The notes below the pieces were generated by a model. It was not told the origin of the DNA and did no database searches. It saw only the letters and a list, made by a program, of their open reading frames with translations. DNA of 64,000 nt from Streptococcus mitis (GTDB lineage Bacteria; Bacillota; Bacilli; Lactobacillales; Streptococcaceae), in contig NZ_NCVK01000008.1 in NCBI RefSeq assembly GCF_002096845.1, forward strand, positions 1-64,000. The letters are read 5' to 3'. The number at the start of each line of letters is the position of its first letter. The stretch's first letter is position 1. Below are positions 1 through 9,745 of this stretch, in pieces. Position numbers and translations under genes: made by a program.

Positions 1-11
1 AAACACAAAAT

Positions 12-53
12 AACCGAGGAATTCGCTCAAATTAATGAGCGATTCCTCGGTTT
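12..53 (-). terminator. Terminator of the Na/Pi cotransporter gene
   Basis: A long near-perfect stem pairs AACCGAGGAAT..CGCTC with GAGCGATTCCTCGGTT. It lies about 65 bases past the stop codon of the leftward gene. A/T-rich flanks on both sides mean it could terminate transcription in either direction. Confidence 0.75.
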
Positions 54-118
54 TCACTTTATTAAAAGTAAGAGACCTATTTTTTCAGTGGACTCTATTC
101 AGGATAGCTTCTTGGCTC

Positions 119-1750
119 TTAGATTTGTTCAGCAATGACCTTCTCAGCTAGATTCATAGCATGGTCTGATACACGAGTGTAGTGGGAAACAATATCGATA
201 AAGTTGACCCCAGCTTGCGTTGAACACTCGCCCTTGTTGAGGCGTTTGATGTGAGTCTTTCTGAGAACACGTTCCATATTGTTGATTTCTTTATGGCGTT
301 CAATCAGACTTTGCGCTTTTTCGATATCATTGTTTTCCACGCTATCAAGAGCATCCTTGATAAAGCCAGTGGTTTTTTGATAGATATCAGCTAGTTCTTG
401 CAAAGCAGCTTCAGAGAACTCAACATTTTTACGTTGAAGGTAGTCAGTCAGATTGATTAGGGCTTCTGCATGGTCCCCAATCCGTTCCAAATCACGGGAT
501 GAATCAAGAATGTTGGTCAGTACTTCACTTTCTTTCTGGCTAAGGGCTTCGCTTGAAAGAGTAATAAGGTAACGAGTCAATTTTTCATCAATGGTATTGA
601 TTGCTTCTTCTGTCTTGTGGCCTTTTTCAGCAACCTTTTCATTGAGGTCAATGATGTAGTTGTATGAAAGGTCAAAGGCTTTGGAAGCATAATTTCCCAA
701 GTGAAGGAGTTCTTTCTTGGCATTTCCGAGAGCGATTGATGGAGCTTGTTTAATCAAATGCTCATCAAGATAAAGTGGCTCGTACTTGACAACTTCATCT
801 TCACCAGGGATGAGCTTGGTTACAAAGTAAGCCAAGGCTCCGATGAATGGAAATTGTACAATGGTGTTACTTACGTTAAAGGCACCGTGAGAGAAGGCGA
901 TGGTCATCTCAGGTGAGAGGTGAAGGAGTGCTTGGAAGTACTCAATCATTGACGTAAATGGGCCTAATAAGATTAAGCAAAGAATAGTCCCTAAAACGTT
1001 AAAGGTAACGTGGGTTGCAGCAACACGTTTCGCAGAGACATTGGCTCCAGCTGCTGCGATGATAACTGTTAGGGTTGTCCCGATATTATCCCCGAAGAGA
1101 ACTGGTAGCGAACCTTTAAGGTCAAGGAACCCACCTGCATAGAGACCTTGCAAAATCCCGATTGTCGCAGAAGAAGCTTGGATGAGAACGGTAATCACTG
1201 CACCGGCAAAAACTCCCAACACAGGATTTTGTCCCAAGGTTACCATGTATTCCTTGAATTGTGGTAAATCTTTAAGAGGGCTCATACCGGCACTGATGAG
1301 GTTGAGGGCGTAGAAGATTCCTCCTACACCAAACAGGATGCGTCCGATATTGTTTGCTGTTCTGTTTTTTGTAAAGAAGAGGAACATGGTTCCAAGGAAA
1401 ATCAGGGGTAAAGCATACTCACCAAGCTTGAAACCGATGATAAAGGAAGTAACGGTGGTTCCGATGTTGGCTCCCATGATAATTCCGATAGCCTGTCTAA
1501 GAGTAAGAAGACTAGCACTGACCAGTCCAACAGTGATAACTGTAACCCCTGTACTTGACTGAATCAGGGCAGTTACGACAATCCCGACTAGAACACCTAA
1601 AAAGGGATTGCTGGTGTACTTGTCAATGTAAAAACGAAGGCGGTCTCCAGCAGCTTGTTGCAAACCGTCTCCCATGGTCTTGATACTATATAAGAATAGT
1701 CCCAGACCACCTAAAAAGTGAAATAAAATTTCCTGCCAATTAATGGACAT
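119..1750 (-). CDS. Na+/phosphate cotransporter family protein (NptA-like) with PhoU-like C-terminus
   Basis: This 543-residue membrane protein belongs to the Na/Pi cotransporter family and probably takes up phosphate together with sodium. The two inverted family repeats are visible: QSSTG at residues 64-68 and QASS at 191-194. Each repeat also carries a GxNIGTT segment (GANIGTT near 93, GDNIGTT near 220). About eight hydrophobic segments fill residues 1-320. From about residue 345 the protein is a soluble, helical, charged domain of PhoU type, the usual arrangement in Firmicutes. The start is supported by a GGAGG-type ribosome site just upstream. It stands alone and points away from the EndoD gene. 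The substrate is inferred from the family only. Confidence 0.9.
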   Translation of the reverse strand: MSINWQEILFHFLGGLGLFLYSIKTMGDGLQQAAGDRLRFYIDKYTSNPFLGVLVGIVVTALIQSSTGVTVITVGLVSASLLTLRQAIGIIMGANIGTTVTSFIIGFKLGEYALPLIFLGTMFLFFTKNRTANNIGRILFGVGGIFYALNLISAGMSPLKDLPQFKEYMVTLGQNPVLGVFAGAVITVLIQASSATIGILQGLYAGGFLDLKGSLPVLFGDNIGTTLTVIIAAAGANVSAKRVAATHVTFNVLGTILCLILLGPFTSMIEYFQALLHLSPEMTIAFSHGAFNVSNTIVQFPFIGALAYFVTKLIPGEDEVVKYEPLYLDEHLIKQAPSIALGNAKKELLHLGNYASKAFDLSYNYIIDLNEKVAEKGHKTEEAINTIDEKLTRYLITLSSEALSQKESEVLTNILDSSRDLERIGDHAEALINLTDYLQRKNVEFSEAALQELADIYQKTTGFIKDALDSVENNDIEKAQSLIERHKEINNMERVLRKTHIKRLNKGECSTQAGVNFIDIVSHYTRVSDHAMNLAEKVIAEQI

Positions 1751-1923
1751 TTCTTTTTCCTCCGAAAAATAATAACGGAATTTCTCCTATTCTATTTTAA
1801 AGGATAAAAGTAATTCTAACAAGTGTTTAGATGAAATTTTAGAAAGAAAATTCCTTAGAATGGGCCTTAATTATATTAATTTTACCGATTTCTAACCTAG
1901 ATATAGGTATTTCCTTTTATATA

Positions 1924-1951
1924 TTGACATTTAAAAGAAATATTTTAAAAT
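1924..1951 (+). promoter_or_regulatory. Promoter of the endoD gene
   Basis: TTGACA at 1924-1929 and TAAAAT at 1946-1951 are separated by 16 bases. They give a sigma-A type promoter about 100 bases before the endoD start. Confidence 0.6.
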
Positions 1952-2000
1952 GAGGGAGGAATTATCTTGGTCCCTGTGATTGGGATAAAAAATTTATAAA

Positions 2001-2020
2001 GAAAGTTAAGCGCTTTCTTT
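2001..2020. promoter_or_regulatory. Possible CcpA (cre) operator in the endoD leader
   Basis: The 20 bases contain GTTAAGCGCTTTC, flanked by GAAAG and CTTTC arms, which resembles a catabolite-responsive element with its central CG. It lies between the promoter and the ribosome site, where bound CcpA would block transcription. Glucose repression of a glycan-harvesting enzyme makes sense, but this is inference. Confidence 0.45.
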
Positions 2021-2053
2021 TATGCAATAAAATTAATCTTTTAGGAGGAGAAA

Positions 2054-5000
2054 ATGAAGAATCCATTTTTTGAAAGACGTTGTCGTTACAGTATTCGTAA
2101 GTTATCAGTAGGAGCCTGCTCGCTGATGATTGGGGCTGTTTTATTTGCTGGTCCAGCCTTAGCAGAAGAAACTGCAGTTCCTGAAAATAATGGAGCCAAT
2201 ACAGAGCTTGTTTCAGGAGAGAGTGAGCATCCAACTAATGAAGCTGACAAGCAGCATGAAGGAGAACATGCTAGAGAAAATAAGCCAGAAAGGGCAGAAG
2301 GAGTAGCGACAGCATCTGAAACTGCTTCGCCAGCAAGCAATGAAGCTGCGACTACTGAAACCGCAGAAGCAGCTAGCGCAGCTAAACCAGAGGAAAAAGC
2401 AAGTGAGGTGGTTGCGGAAACACCATCTGCAGAAGCAAAACCTAAGTCTGACAAGGAAACAGAAGCAAAACCTGAAGCAACTAGCCAAGGGGATGAGTCT
2501 AAGCCAGCAGTAGAAGCTAATAAGATTGAAAAAGAAGTTCAGCCAGATGTCCCTAAAAATACAGAAAAAACATTAAAACCAAAGGAAATCAAATTTAATT
2601 CTTGGGATGAATTGTTGAAATGGGAACCTGGAGCTCGTGAAGATGATGGTATTAATCGCGGGTCTGTCGCCCTCGCTTCACGTCGGACAGGTCATTTGGT
2701 CAATGAAAAAGCTAGCAAGGAAGCAAAAGTTCAAGCCCTATCAAACACCAATTCTAAAGCAAAAGACCATGCTTCTGTTGGTGGAGAAGAGTTCAAGGCC
2801 TATGCTTTTGACTATTGGCAATATCTAGATTCAATGGTCTTCTGGGAAGGTCTCGTACCAACTCCTGACATTATTGATGCAGGTCACCGTAACGGGGTTC
2901 CTGTATATGGTACACTCTTCTTCAACTGGTCTAATAGTATTGCAGATCAAGAAAAATTCGCTGAAGCTTTGAAGCAAGACCCAGATGGTAGCTTCCCAAT
3001 TGCCCGTAAATTGGTGGATATGGCCAAGTATTATGGCTATGATGGCTATTTCATCAACCAAGAAACAACTGGGGATTTGGTTGAACCTCTTGGAGAAAAG
3101 ATGCGCCAGTTTATGCTCTATACCAAGGAGTATGCTGCTAAGGTAAAACATCCAATCAAGTATTCTTGGTACGATGCCATGACTTATAACTATGGACGTT
3201 ACCACCAAGATGGTTTGGGAGAATACAACTACCAATTCATGCAACCAGAAGGAGATAAGGTTCCAGCAGACAACTTCTTTGCTAACTTTAACTGGGATAA
3301 GGCTAAAAATGATTACACTATTGCAACTGCCAACTGGATTGGTCGTAATCCTTATGATGTATTTGCAGGATTGGAATTGCAACAGGGTGGTTCCTACAAG
3401 ACCAAGGTCAAATGGAATGACATTTTAGATGAAAATGGCAAATTACGCCTTTCTCTTGGTTTGTTCGCTCCAGATACCATTACAAGTTTAGGAAAAACTG
3501 GTGAAGATTATCATAAAAATGAAGATATCTTCTTTACAGGTTACCAAGGGGACCCTACTGGTCAAAAACCAGGTGACAAAGATTGGTATGGTATTGCTAA
3601 CCTAGTTGCAGACCGCACGCCAGCAGTAGGCCATACTTTTACTACTTCCTTTAACACAGGTCATGGTAGAAAATGGTTTGTAGATGGTAAGGTTTCTAAG
3701 GATTCTGAGTGGAATTACCGTTCAGTTTCAGGTGTTCTTCCAACATGGCGCTGGTGGCAAAAATCAACTGGTGATAAGTTGAAAGCAAGCTATGATTTTG
3801 AAGATGCTTATAATGGTGGAACTTCTCTCAAATTTGCAGGGGATCTTTCAGGTGCGACCAAGCAAGATGTGAATTTGTACTCTACTCGTTTGAAGGTGAC
3901 AGATACAACCAAATTGCATGTTGCCCACAAAGGAGGCAAAGGTACCAAGGTTTATGTAGAATTTGCAACCAAGAAAGATTACACCTACGGTGATGAAGCT
4001 GCCCGTAAAGAATTGACAGTTTCAGATAACTGGACTACCGATGATTTTGATTTGAGTGCCTTGGCAGGTAAAACAATTTACGGTATTAAACTCTATTTTG
4101 AAAACGACAAAGACTTAAAAGGCTATCAATTCAATCTAGGTCAATTGACCATCAGCAATAATCAAGATGCTCCTCAGGCCCCAACTACAGTAGCTGTAGC
4201 CAAACAAGTCCTTAAAAATGCCCAAGAAGCGGAAGCAGTTGTGCAATTTAAAGGCAACAAGGATGCAGATTTCTATGAAGTTTACGAAAAAGATGGAGAC
4301 AGCTGGAAATTACTAACTGGTTCATCTTCTACAACGATTTATCTACCAAAAGTTAGCCGCTCAGCAAGTGCTCAAGGTACAACTCAAGAACTGAAGGTTG
4401 TAGCAGTCGGTAAAAATGGAGTTCGTTCAGAAGCTGCAACCACAACCTTTGATTGGGGCATGACTGTAAAAGATACCAGCCTACCAAAACCACTAGCTGA
4501 AAATATCGTTCCAGGGGCAACAGTTATTGATAGCACTTTCCCGAATACCGAAGGTGGAGAAGGTATTGAAGGTATGTTGAATGGTACCATTACCAGTCTT
4601 TCAGACAAGTGGTCTTCTGGACAGTTAAGTGGTAGTGTGGATATTCGTTTGACCCAGCCACGTACAGTTGTTAGATGGGTGATGGACCATGCTGGAGCTG
4701 GTGGAGAATCTGTAAACGACGGTTTGATGAACACCAAAGACTTTGACCTTTATTATAAAGATGCGGATGGTCAATGGAAATTGGCTAAGGAAGTTCGTGG
4801 CAATAAAGCCCATGTTACAGATATTACCCTTGATAAACCAATCACAGCTCAAGATTGGCGCTTGAATGTTGTCACTTCTGACAATGGAACTCCATGGAAG
4901 GCGATTCGCATCTATAACTGGAAAATGTATGAAAAGCTTGATACTGAGAGTGTCAATATTCCGATGGCCAAGGCTGCAGCCCGTTCTCTAGGCAATAACA

Positions 5001-7327
5001 AGGTACAAGTTGGTTTTGCGGATGTACCAGCTGGAGCAACCATTACCGTTTATGACAATCCAAATTCTCAAACTCCGCTTGCAACCTTGAAGAGCGAAGT
5101 TGGAGGAGACCTAGCAAGTGCACCATTGGATTTGACAAATCAATCTGGTCTTCTTTACTATCGTACCCAGTTGCCAGGCAAGGAAATTAGTAATTTCCTA
5201 GCTGTTTCCGTTCCAAAAGATGACAGAAGAATCAAGTCAGTCAGCCTAGAAACAGGACCTAAGAAAACAAGCTACGCCGAAGGGGAGGATTTAGACCTTA
5301 GAGGAGGTGTTCTTCGAGTTCAGTATGAAGGAGGAGCTGAGGACGAGCTTATTCGCCTAACTCACGCGGGTGTATCAGTATCAGGTTTTGATACGCATCA
5401 TAAGGGAGAACAAAATCTTACTTTACAATATTTGGGGCAACCGGTACATGCTAATTTATCAGTGACTGTTACTAGTCAAGATGAAGCAAGTCCGAAAACT
5501 ATTTTGGGAATTGAAGTAAGTCAGGAACCGAAAAAAGATTACCTAGTTGGTGATAGCTTAGACTTGTCTGAAGGACGCTTTGCAGTGGCTTATAGCAATG
5601 ACACTATGGAAGAACATTCCTTTACTGATGAGGGAGTTGAAATTTCTGGTTACGATGCTCAAAAGACTGGTCGTCAAACCTTGACGCTTCGTTATCAAGG
5701 TCATGAAGTCAACTTTGATGTTTTGGTATCTCCAAAAGCAGCATTGAACGATGAGTACCTCAAACAAAAATTAGCAGAAGTTGAAGCAGCTAAGAACAAG
5801 GTGGTCTATAACTTTGCTTCACCAGAAGTAAAAGAAGCCTTCTTGAAAGCAATTGAAGCAGCTGAACAAGTGTTGAAAGACCATGAAACTAGCACCCAAG
5901 ATCAAGTCAATGACCGACTTAATAAATTGACAGAAGCTCATAAAGCTCTGAATGGTCAAGAGAAATTTACGGAAGAAAAGACAGAACTTGATCGCTTAAC
6001 AGGAGAGGCTCAAGAACTCTTGGCTGCCAAACCAAACCATCCTTCAGGTTCTGCCCTAGCTCCGCTTCTTGAGAAAAACAAGGCCTTGGTTGAAAAAGTA
6101 GATTTGAGTCCAGAAGAGCTTGCGACAGCTAAACAGAGTCTAAAAGATCTGGTTGCCCTATTGAAAGAAGACAAACCAGCAGTCTTTTCTGATAGTAAAA
6201 CAGGTGTTGAAGTACACTTCTCAAATAAAGAGAAGCCTGTCATCAAGGGCTTGAAAGTAGAGCGTGTTCAAGCAAGTGCTGAAGAGAAGAAATACTTTGT
6301 TGGAGAAGATGCTCATGTCTTTGAAATAGAAGGTCTAGATGAAAAAGGTCAAGACGTTGATCTCTCTTACGCTTCTATTGTGAAAATTCCAATTGAAAAA
6401 GATAAGAAAGTGAAGAAAGTCTACTTCTTACCTGAAGGAAAAGATGCAGTAGAATTGGCTTTTGAACAAACGGATAGTCATGTCATCTTTACAGCACCAC
6501 ACTTTACTCATTATGCCTTTGTTTATGAATCTGCTGAAAAACCACAACCTGCTAAACCAGTAGAAAAAGTTATTTCAAGCAAGGAACCAGCTGAAGGTGT
6601 CAAGAATTTGGTTGTGGATACTCCGAAATTAGAAGTTGAAGAGACAAGTATTGCCTTCGAACACCAAGAACGTCCAAATCCAAATCTTACAGTCGGTCAA
6701 CGGCAACTTGTCCAAGCAGGAGTTGAAGGACAAATTCGCCGTTTGATTGAAGTAGATAGTCAAGGCAATCGTACGCTTCGCGCTACAGAAGTTTTGAAAG
6801 AAGCAAGCCCTGAAATCGTAGAAGTAGGTACTGGTCTCATTCCTGCCAATCCAGCACCACAAAACACAGACCTTCCAAAACCTACTAATCAACCGGCTTC
6901 TGATCAACAAAAGGCTCCTAAATTGGAAGTTCAAGAGGAAAAGGTTGCCTTTGACCGTCAAGAGCATGAAAATGCCGAGATGCTAGTTGGGGAACAACGA
7001 GTCATCATACAGGGACGAGATGGTCTATTAAGACATATCTTTGAAGTTGATGAAAACGGTCAGCGTCGTCTTCGTTCAACAGAAGTCATCCAAGAGGCGA
7101 TTCCAGAAATTGTTGAAATTGGAACAAAAGTAAAAACTGAACCAGCAGTAGCGCCTACACAAGAAAAACCAGCCCAAAATACAGCAGTTAAATCAGAAGA
7201 AGCAAGCAAACAATTGCCAAATACAGGAACTGCTGATGACAATAAAGGCCTAATAGCAGGATTGGCAAGCCTTGGTCTTGCTAGTTTAGCATTGACATTG
7301 AAACAGAAAAAAGAAGATGAAGATTAA
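2054..7327 (+). CDS. endoD: Cell-wall anchored endo-beta-N-acetylglucosaminidase (GH85, EndoD-like)
   Basis: This 1757-residue surface enzyme of the GH85 family hydrolyses the chitobiose core of N-linked host glycans. It has a YSIRK signal peptide (residues 12-38), then a Glu/Ala/Lys-rich linker to about 185. The GH85 catalytic domain follows, with the Asn-x-Glu pair at N335 and E337 in YFINQET. Next come a carbohydrate-binding/discoidin-like region (about 650-1000), two Ig-like repeats (about 1060-1230), a FIVAR-type helical segment (about 1235-1310), two G5-like repeats ending PEIVEVGT and PEIVEIGT, and an LPNTG sortase signal with hydrophobic tail. The reading frame is intact. It probably works with exoglycosidases during growth on host glycoproteins. 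The assignment is strong; the exact substrate range is not visible. Confidence 0.95.
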   Translation: MKNPFFERRCRYSIRKLSVGACSLMIGAVLFAGPALAEETAVPENNGANTELVSGESEHPTNEADKQHEGEHARENKPERAEGVATASETASPASNEAATTETAEAASAAKPEEKASEVVAETPSAEAKPKSDKETEAKPEATSQGDESKPAVEANKIEKEVQPDVPKNTEKTLKPKEIKFNSWDELLKWEPGAREDDGINRGSVALASRRTGHLVNEKASKEAKVQALSNTNSKAKDHASVGGEEFKAYAFDYWQYLDSMVFWEGLVPTPDIIDAGHRNGVPVYGTLFFNWSNSIADQEKFAEALKQDPDGSFPIARKLVDMAKYYGYDGYFINQETTGDLVEPLGEKMRQFMLYTKEYAAKVKHPIKYSWYDAMTYNYGRYHQDGLGEYNYQFMQPEGDKVPADNFFANFNWDKAKNDYTIATANWIGRNPYDVFAGLELQQGGSYKTKVKWNDILDENGKLRLSLGLFAPDTITSLGKTGEDYHKNEDIFFTGYQGDPTGQKPGDKDWYGIANLVADRTPAVGHTFTTSFNTGHGRKWFVDGKVSKDSEWNYRSVSGVLPTWRWWQKSTGDKLKASYDFEDAYNGGTSLKFAGDLSGATKQDVNLYSTRLKVTDTTKLHVAHKGGKGTKVYVEFATKKDYTYGDEAARKELTVSDNWTTDDFDLSALAGKTIYGIKLYFENDKDLKGYQFNLGQLTISNNQDAPQAPTTVAVAKQVLKNAQEAEAVVQFKGNKDADFYEVYEKDGDSWKLLTGSSSTTIYLPKVSRSASAQGTTQELKVVAVGKNGVRSEAATTTFDWGMTVKDTSLPKPLAENIVPGATVIDSTFPNTEGGEGIEGMLNGTITSLSDKWSSGQLSGSVDIRLTQPRTVVRWVMDHAGAGGESVNDGLMNTKDFDLYYKDADGQWKLAKEVRGNKAHVTDITLDKPITAQDWRLNVVTSDNGTPWKAIRIYNWKMYEKLDTESVNIPMAKAAARSLGNNKVQVGFADVPAGATITVYDNPNSQTPLATLKSEVGGDLASAPLDLTNQSGLLYYRTQLPGKEISNFLAVSVPKDDRRIKSVSLETGPKKTSYAEGEDLDLRGGVLRVQYEGGAEDELIRLTHAGVSVSGFDTHHKGEQNLTLQYLGQPVHANLSVTVTSQDEASPKTILGIEVSQEPKKDYLVGDSLDLSEGRFAVAYSNDTMEEHSFTDEGVEISGYDAQKTGRQTLTLRYQGHEVNFDVLVSPKAALNDEYLKQKLAEVEAAKNKVVYNFASPEVKEAFLKAIEAAEQVLKDHETSTQDQVNDRLNKLTEAHKALNGQEKFTEEKTELDRLTGEAQELLAAKPNHPSGSALAPLLEKNKALVEKVDLSPEELATAKQSLKDLVALLKEDKPAVFSDSKTGVEVHFSNKEKPVIKGLKVERVQASAEEKKYFVGEDAHVFEIEGLDEKGQDVDLSYASIVKIPIEKDKKVKKVYFLPEGKDAVELAFEQTDSHVIFTAPHFTHYAFVYESAEKPQPAKPVEKVISSKEPAEGVKNLVVDTPKLEVEETSIAFEHQERPNPNLTVGQRQLVQAGVEGQIRRLIEVDSQGNRTLRATEVLKEASPEIVEVGTGLIPANPAPQNTDLPKPTNQPASDQQKAPKLEVQEEKVAFDRQEHENAEMLVGEQRVIIQGRDGLLRHIFEVDENGQRRLRSTEVIQEAIPEIVEIGTKVKTEPAVAPTQEKPAQNTAVKSEEASKQLPNTGTADDNKGLIAGLASLGLASLALTLKQKKEDED

Positions 7328-7357
7328 ATATCGAAAAATCTTGTGAAATCTTTCCTT

Positions 7358-7380
7358 ATATTTCCAAAGTGTGATATAAT
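7358..7380 (+). promoter_or_regulatory. Extended -10 promoter of pgk
   Basis: TGATATAAT gives an extended -10 (TG-N-TATAAT, hexamer at 7375-7380) without a convincing -35. It lies just upstream of a GGGG-rich ribosome site and the pgk start. Confidence 0.55.
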
Positions 7381-7416
7381 AGTTTCGAATAAAATAAATA
7401 AAGGGGTTTTTGTAAC

Positions 7417-8613
7417 ATGGCAAAACTTACTGTTAAAGACGTTGACTTGAAAGGTAAAAAAGTCCTCGTTCGTGTGGACTTCAACGTACCATTGAAAGAT
7501 GGCGTAATCACTAACGACAACCGTATCACAGCAGCTCTTCCAACTATCAAGTACATCATCGAACAAGGTGGACGTGCAATTCTTTTCTCTCACCTTGGAC
7601 GTGTGAAAGAAGAAGCTGATAAAGCAGGTAAATCACTTGCTCCTGTAGCTGCTGATTTGGCTGCTAAATTGGGTCAAGACGTTGTTTTCCCAGGTGTCAC
7701 TCGTGGTGCTGAATTGGAAGCAGCTATCAACGCTCTTGAAGATGGACAAGTTCTCTTGGTTGAAAACACTCGTTATGAAGATGTTGACGGCAAGAAAGAA
7801 TCTAAAAACGATCCTGAACTTGGTAAATACTGGGCATCACTTGGAGATGGTATCTTCGTAAACGATGCATTTGGTACAGCTCACCGTGCACACGCATCTA
7901 ACGTTGGTATCTCAGCAAACGTTGAAAAAGCAGTTGCTGGTTTCCTTCTTGAAAACGAAATTGCCTACATCCAAGAAGCAGTTGAAACTCCAGAACGTCC
8001 ATTCGTGGCTATCCTTGGTGGTTCAAAAGTTTCAGACAAGATCGGTGTTATCGAAAACTTGCTTGAAAAAGCTGATAAAGTCCTTATCGGTGGTGGTATG
8101 ACTTACACATTCTACAAAGCACAAGGTATCGAAATCGGTAACTCACTTGTAGAAGAAGACAAATTGGATGTTGCGAAAGCTCTTCTTGAAAAAGCAAATG
8201 GTAAATTGATCTTGCCAGTTGACTCAAAAGAAGCTAACGCATTTGCTGGCTACACTGAAGTGCGTGACACTGAAGGTGAAGCAGTTTCAGAAGGCTTCCT
8301 TGGTCTTGACATCGGTCCAAAATCTATCGCTAAATTTGACGAAGCTTTGACTGGTGCCAAAACAGTTGTATGGAACGGACCTATGGGTGTATTTGAAAAC
8401 CCAGACTTCCAAGCTGGTACAATCGGTGTGATGGACGCTATCGTGAAACAACCAGGCGTGAAATCAATCATCGGTGGTGGTGACTCAGCTGCCGCAGCAA
8501 TCAACCTTGGTCGCGCAGACAAATTCTCATGGATTAGTACGGGCGGAGGTGCATCAATGGAACTTCTCGAAGGTAAAGTTCTCCCAGGACTTGCAGCCTT
8601 GACAGAAAAATAA
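7417..8613 (+). CDS. pgk: Phosphoglycerate kinase
   Basis: This 398-residue cytoplasmic glycolytic enzyme transfers phosphate from 1,3-bisphosphoglycerate to ADP. The N-terminal substrate-binding signature RVDFNVP is at residues 21-27, and the conserved GGSKVSDK and the nucleotide-site GGGDS follow in the C-terminal half. Length is normal for bacterial Pgk. Strongly biased codon use (GCT, GGT, AAC and GAA preferred) fits high expression. It has its own promoter and a terminator downstream, so it is transcribed as one gene. Confidence 0.98.
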   Translation: MAKLTVKDVDLKGKKVLVRVDFNVPLKDGVITNDNRITAALPTIKYIIEQGGRAILFSHLGRVKEEADKAGKSLAPVAADLAAKLGQDVVFPGVTRGAELEAAINALEDGQVLLVENTRYEDVDGKKESKNDPELGKYWASLGDGIFVNDAFGTAHRAHASNVGISANVEKAVAGFLLENEIAYIQEAVETPERPFVAILGGSKVSDKIGVIENLLEKADKVLIGGGMTYTFYKAQGIEIGNSLVEEDKLDVAKALLEKANGKLILPVDSKEANAFAGYTEVRDTEGEAVSEGFLGLDIGPKSIAKFDEALTGAKTVVWNGPMGVFENPDFQAGTIGVMDAIVKQPGVKSIIGGGDSAAAAINLGRADKFSWISTGGGASMELLEGKVLPGLAALTEK

Positions 8614-8636
8614 GATTTCATAAATAAATCAAAGAT

Positions 8637-8665
8637 GAGAGGGATGAAAGTTCCTCTTTTCTTTT
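8637..8665 (+). terminator. Terminator after pgk
   Basis: AGAGG and CCTCT form a stem followed by TTTTCTTTT, 25-50 bases past the pgk stop codon. Confidence 0.6.
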
Positions 8666-8748
8666 GCTTAAAATAAAAACGCTTCCTCTCAACTATTGCT
8701 CATAAAATCAGCCAATTTATGATAAAATGGAAATAGAAAGTTGAGATT

Positions 8749-9276
8749 ATGAGTTATTTTAAAAAATATAAATTCGATAAATCCCAGTTCAAACTTGGTA
8801 TGCGAACCTTTAAAACAGGTATTGCTGTTTTTCTAGTTCTCTTGATTTTTGGCTTTTTTGGCTGGAAAGGTCTTCAAATCGGTGCTTTGACAGCCGTTTT
8901 TAGCCTGAGGGAGAGTTTTGATAAGAGTGTCCATTTTGGAACTTCGCGTATTCTAGGAAATAGTATCGGTGGCCTCTATGCCCTGGTCTTCTTCCTATTA
9001 AATACCTTTTTCCACGAAGCTTTTTGGGTGACCTTGGTTGTTGTTCCCATTTGCACCATGTTAACCATTATGACAAATGTAGCCATGAATAACAAAGCAG
9101 GAGTTATTGGTGGTGTAGCAGCTATGTTAATCATTACCCTATCGATTCCGAGTGGAGAGACAATTTTGTACGTGTTTGCGCGTGTATCAGAAACTTTCAT
9201 GGGAGTTTTTGTCGCAATTCTCGTAAATTACGATATTGATCGTATTCGGCTCTTTTTAGAGAAAAAAGAAAAATAA
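8749..9276 (+). CDS. FUSC/aromatic acid exporter-like membrane protein
   Basis: This 175-residue integral membrane protein has about four to five hydrophobic helices (residues 22-40, 45-60, 75-115, 118-160). It ends in a short, charged cytoplasmic tail. The pattern GWKGLQIGALTAVFSLRESFDKS followed by GNSIGG matches the N-terminal membrane half of the FUSC/ArAE (DUF939-type) family. The C-terminal half of larger family members is missing, which is common in streptococci. Function is unknown; transport or efflux of small acids is only suggested by the family. It lies between pgk and glnR, and its stop abuts the GlnR operator. The start has a weak ribosome site. Confidence 0.75.
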   Translation: MSYFKKYKFDKSQFKLGMRTFKTGIAVFLVLLIFGFFGWKGLQIGALTAVFSLRESFDKSVHFGTSRILGNSIGGLYALVFFLLNTFFHEAFWVTLVVVPICTMLTIMTNVAMNNKAGVIGGVAAMLIITLSIPSGETILYVFARVSETFMGVFVAILVNYDIDRIRLFLEKKEK

Positions 9277-9293
9277 TGTTACATTTTATAACA
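9277..9293. promoter_or_regulatory. GlnR operator upstream of glnRA
   Basis: TGTTA-N7-TAACA is a perfect match to the GlnR consensus TGTNA-N7-TNACA. It lies immediately upstream of the glnR -35 hexamer (TTGACG at 9301, TATAAT at 9324, spacer 17). This predicts autoregulation of glnRA when glutamine is plentiful. Confidence 0.9.
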
Positions 9294-9300
9294 TTATCAA

Positions 9301-9329
9301 TTGACGTTTGTCTTTTTTTAGACTATAAT
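9301..9329 (+). promoter_or_regulatory. glnRA promoter
   Basis: TTGACG at 9301-9306 and TATAAT at 9324-9329 are spaced by 17 bases, directly after the GlnR operator. Confidence 0.8.
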
Positions 9330-9352
9330 AGACAGAAAGAAGGAAATTGTAA

Positions 9353-9709
9353 ATGAAGGAAAAAGAATTTCGCCGAAATATGGCTGTTTTTCCTATCGGC
9401 AGTGTTATGAAGTTGACCGATCTATCGGCGCGTCAGATTCGTTATTATGAAGATCAAGAGTTGATTAAGCCTGATCGAAATGAAGGGAACCGTCGCATGT
9501 ATTCCTTGAATGACATGGATCGTCTACTTGAAATCAAAGATTATATCTCTGAAGGTTATAATATCGCTGCCATTAAGAAAAAATATGCTGAACGTGAAGC
9601 GAAATCCAAGAAAGCGGTGAGTCAGACTGAGGTGCGTCGTGCACTTCATAATGAACTCCTCCAACAGGGTCGCTTTGCTTCAGTACGGTCACCTTTTGGT
9701 CGCGGTTAG
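9353..9709 (+). CDS. glnR: MerR-family nitrogen regulator GlnR
   Basis: This 118-residue repressor of nitrogen assimilation genes has a MerR-type winged helix. The segment LTDLSARQIRYYEDQELIKP is near residues 22-41 and NEGNRRMYS follows. The C-terminal tail is where, in characterised GlnR proteins, glutamine synthetase in its feedback-inhibited form promotes DNA binding. It is the first gene of glnRA, with glnA 36 bases downstream, and a perfect GlnR box precedes its promoter. Start choice is supported by the ribosome site AGAAGGAAATTGTAA. Confidence 0.95.
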   Translation: MKEKEFRRNMAVFPIGSVMKLTDLSARQIRYYEDQELIKPDRNEGNRRMYSLNDMDRLLEIKDYISEGYNIAAIKKKYAEREAKSKKAVSQTEVRRALHNELLQQGRFASVRSPFGRG

Positions 9710-9745
9710 GTAACCGCAAGTAGTCATACATTAAGGAGAAAACTC

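Larger units (their letters stand above)
1751..2053. other. Divergent intergenic region between Na/Pi transporter and endoD genes
   Basis: This 300-base A/T-rich region holds the leftward promoter area of the Na/Pi gene and the rightward endoD promoter, listed separately. A short palindrome, ACCTAGATATAGGT, lies at 1895-1908 and could be an operator, but I cannot assign it. I see no gene here. Confidence 0.5.

Noticed and set aside
2831-3382. 183-residue antisense frame inside endoD
   Set aside because: It is opposite the GH85 catalytic core, which clearly codes on the plus strand.
7060-7593. Antisense frames around the endoD end and pgk start
   Set aside because: They run opposite two strongly coding genes and their terminal/promoter signals.
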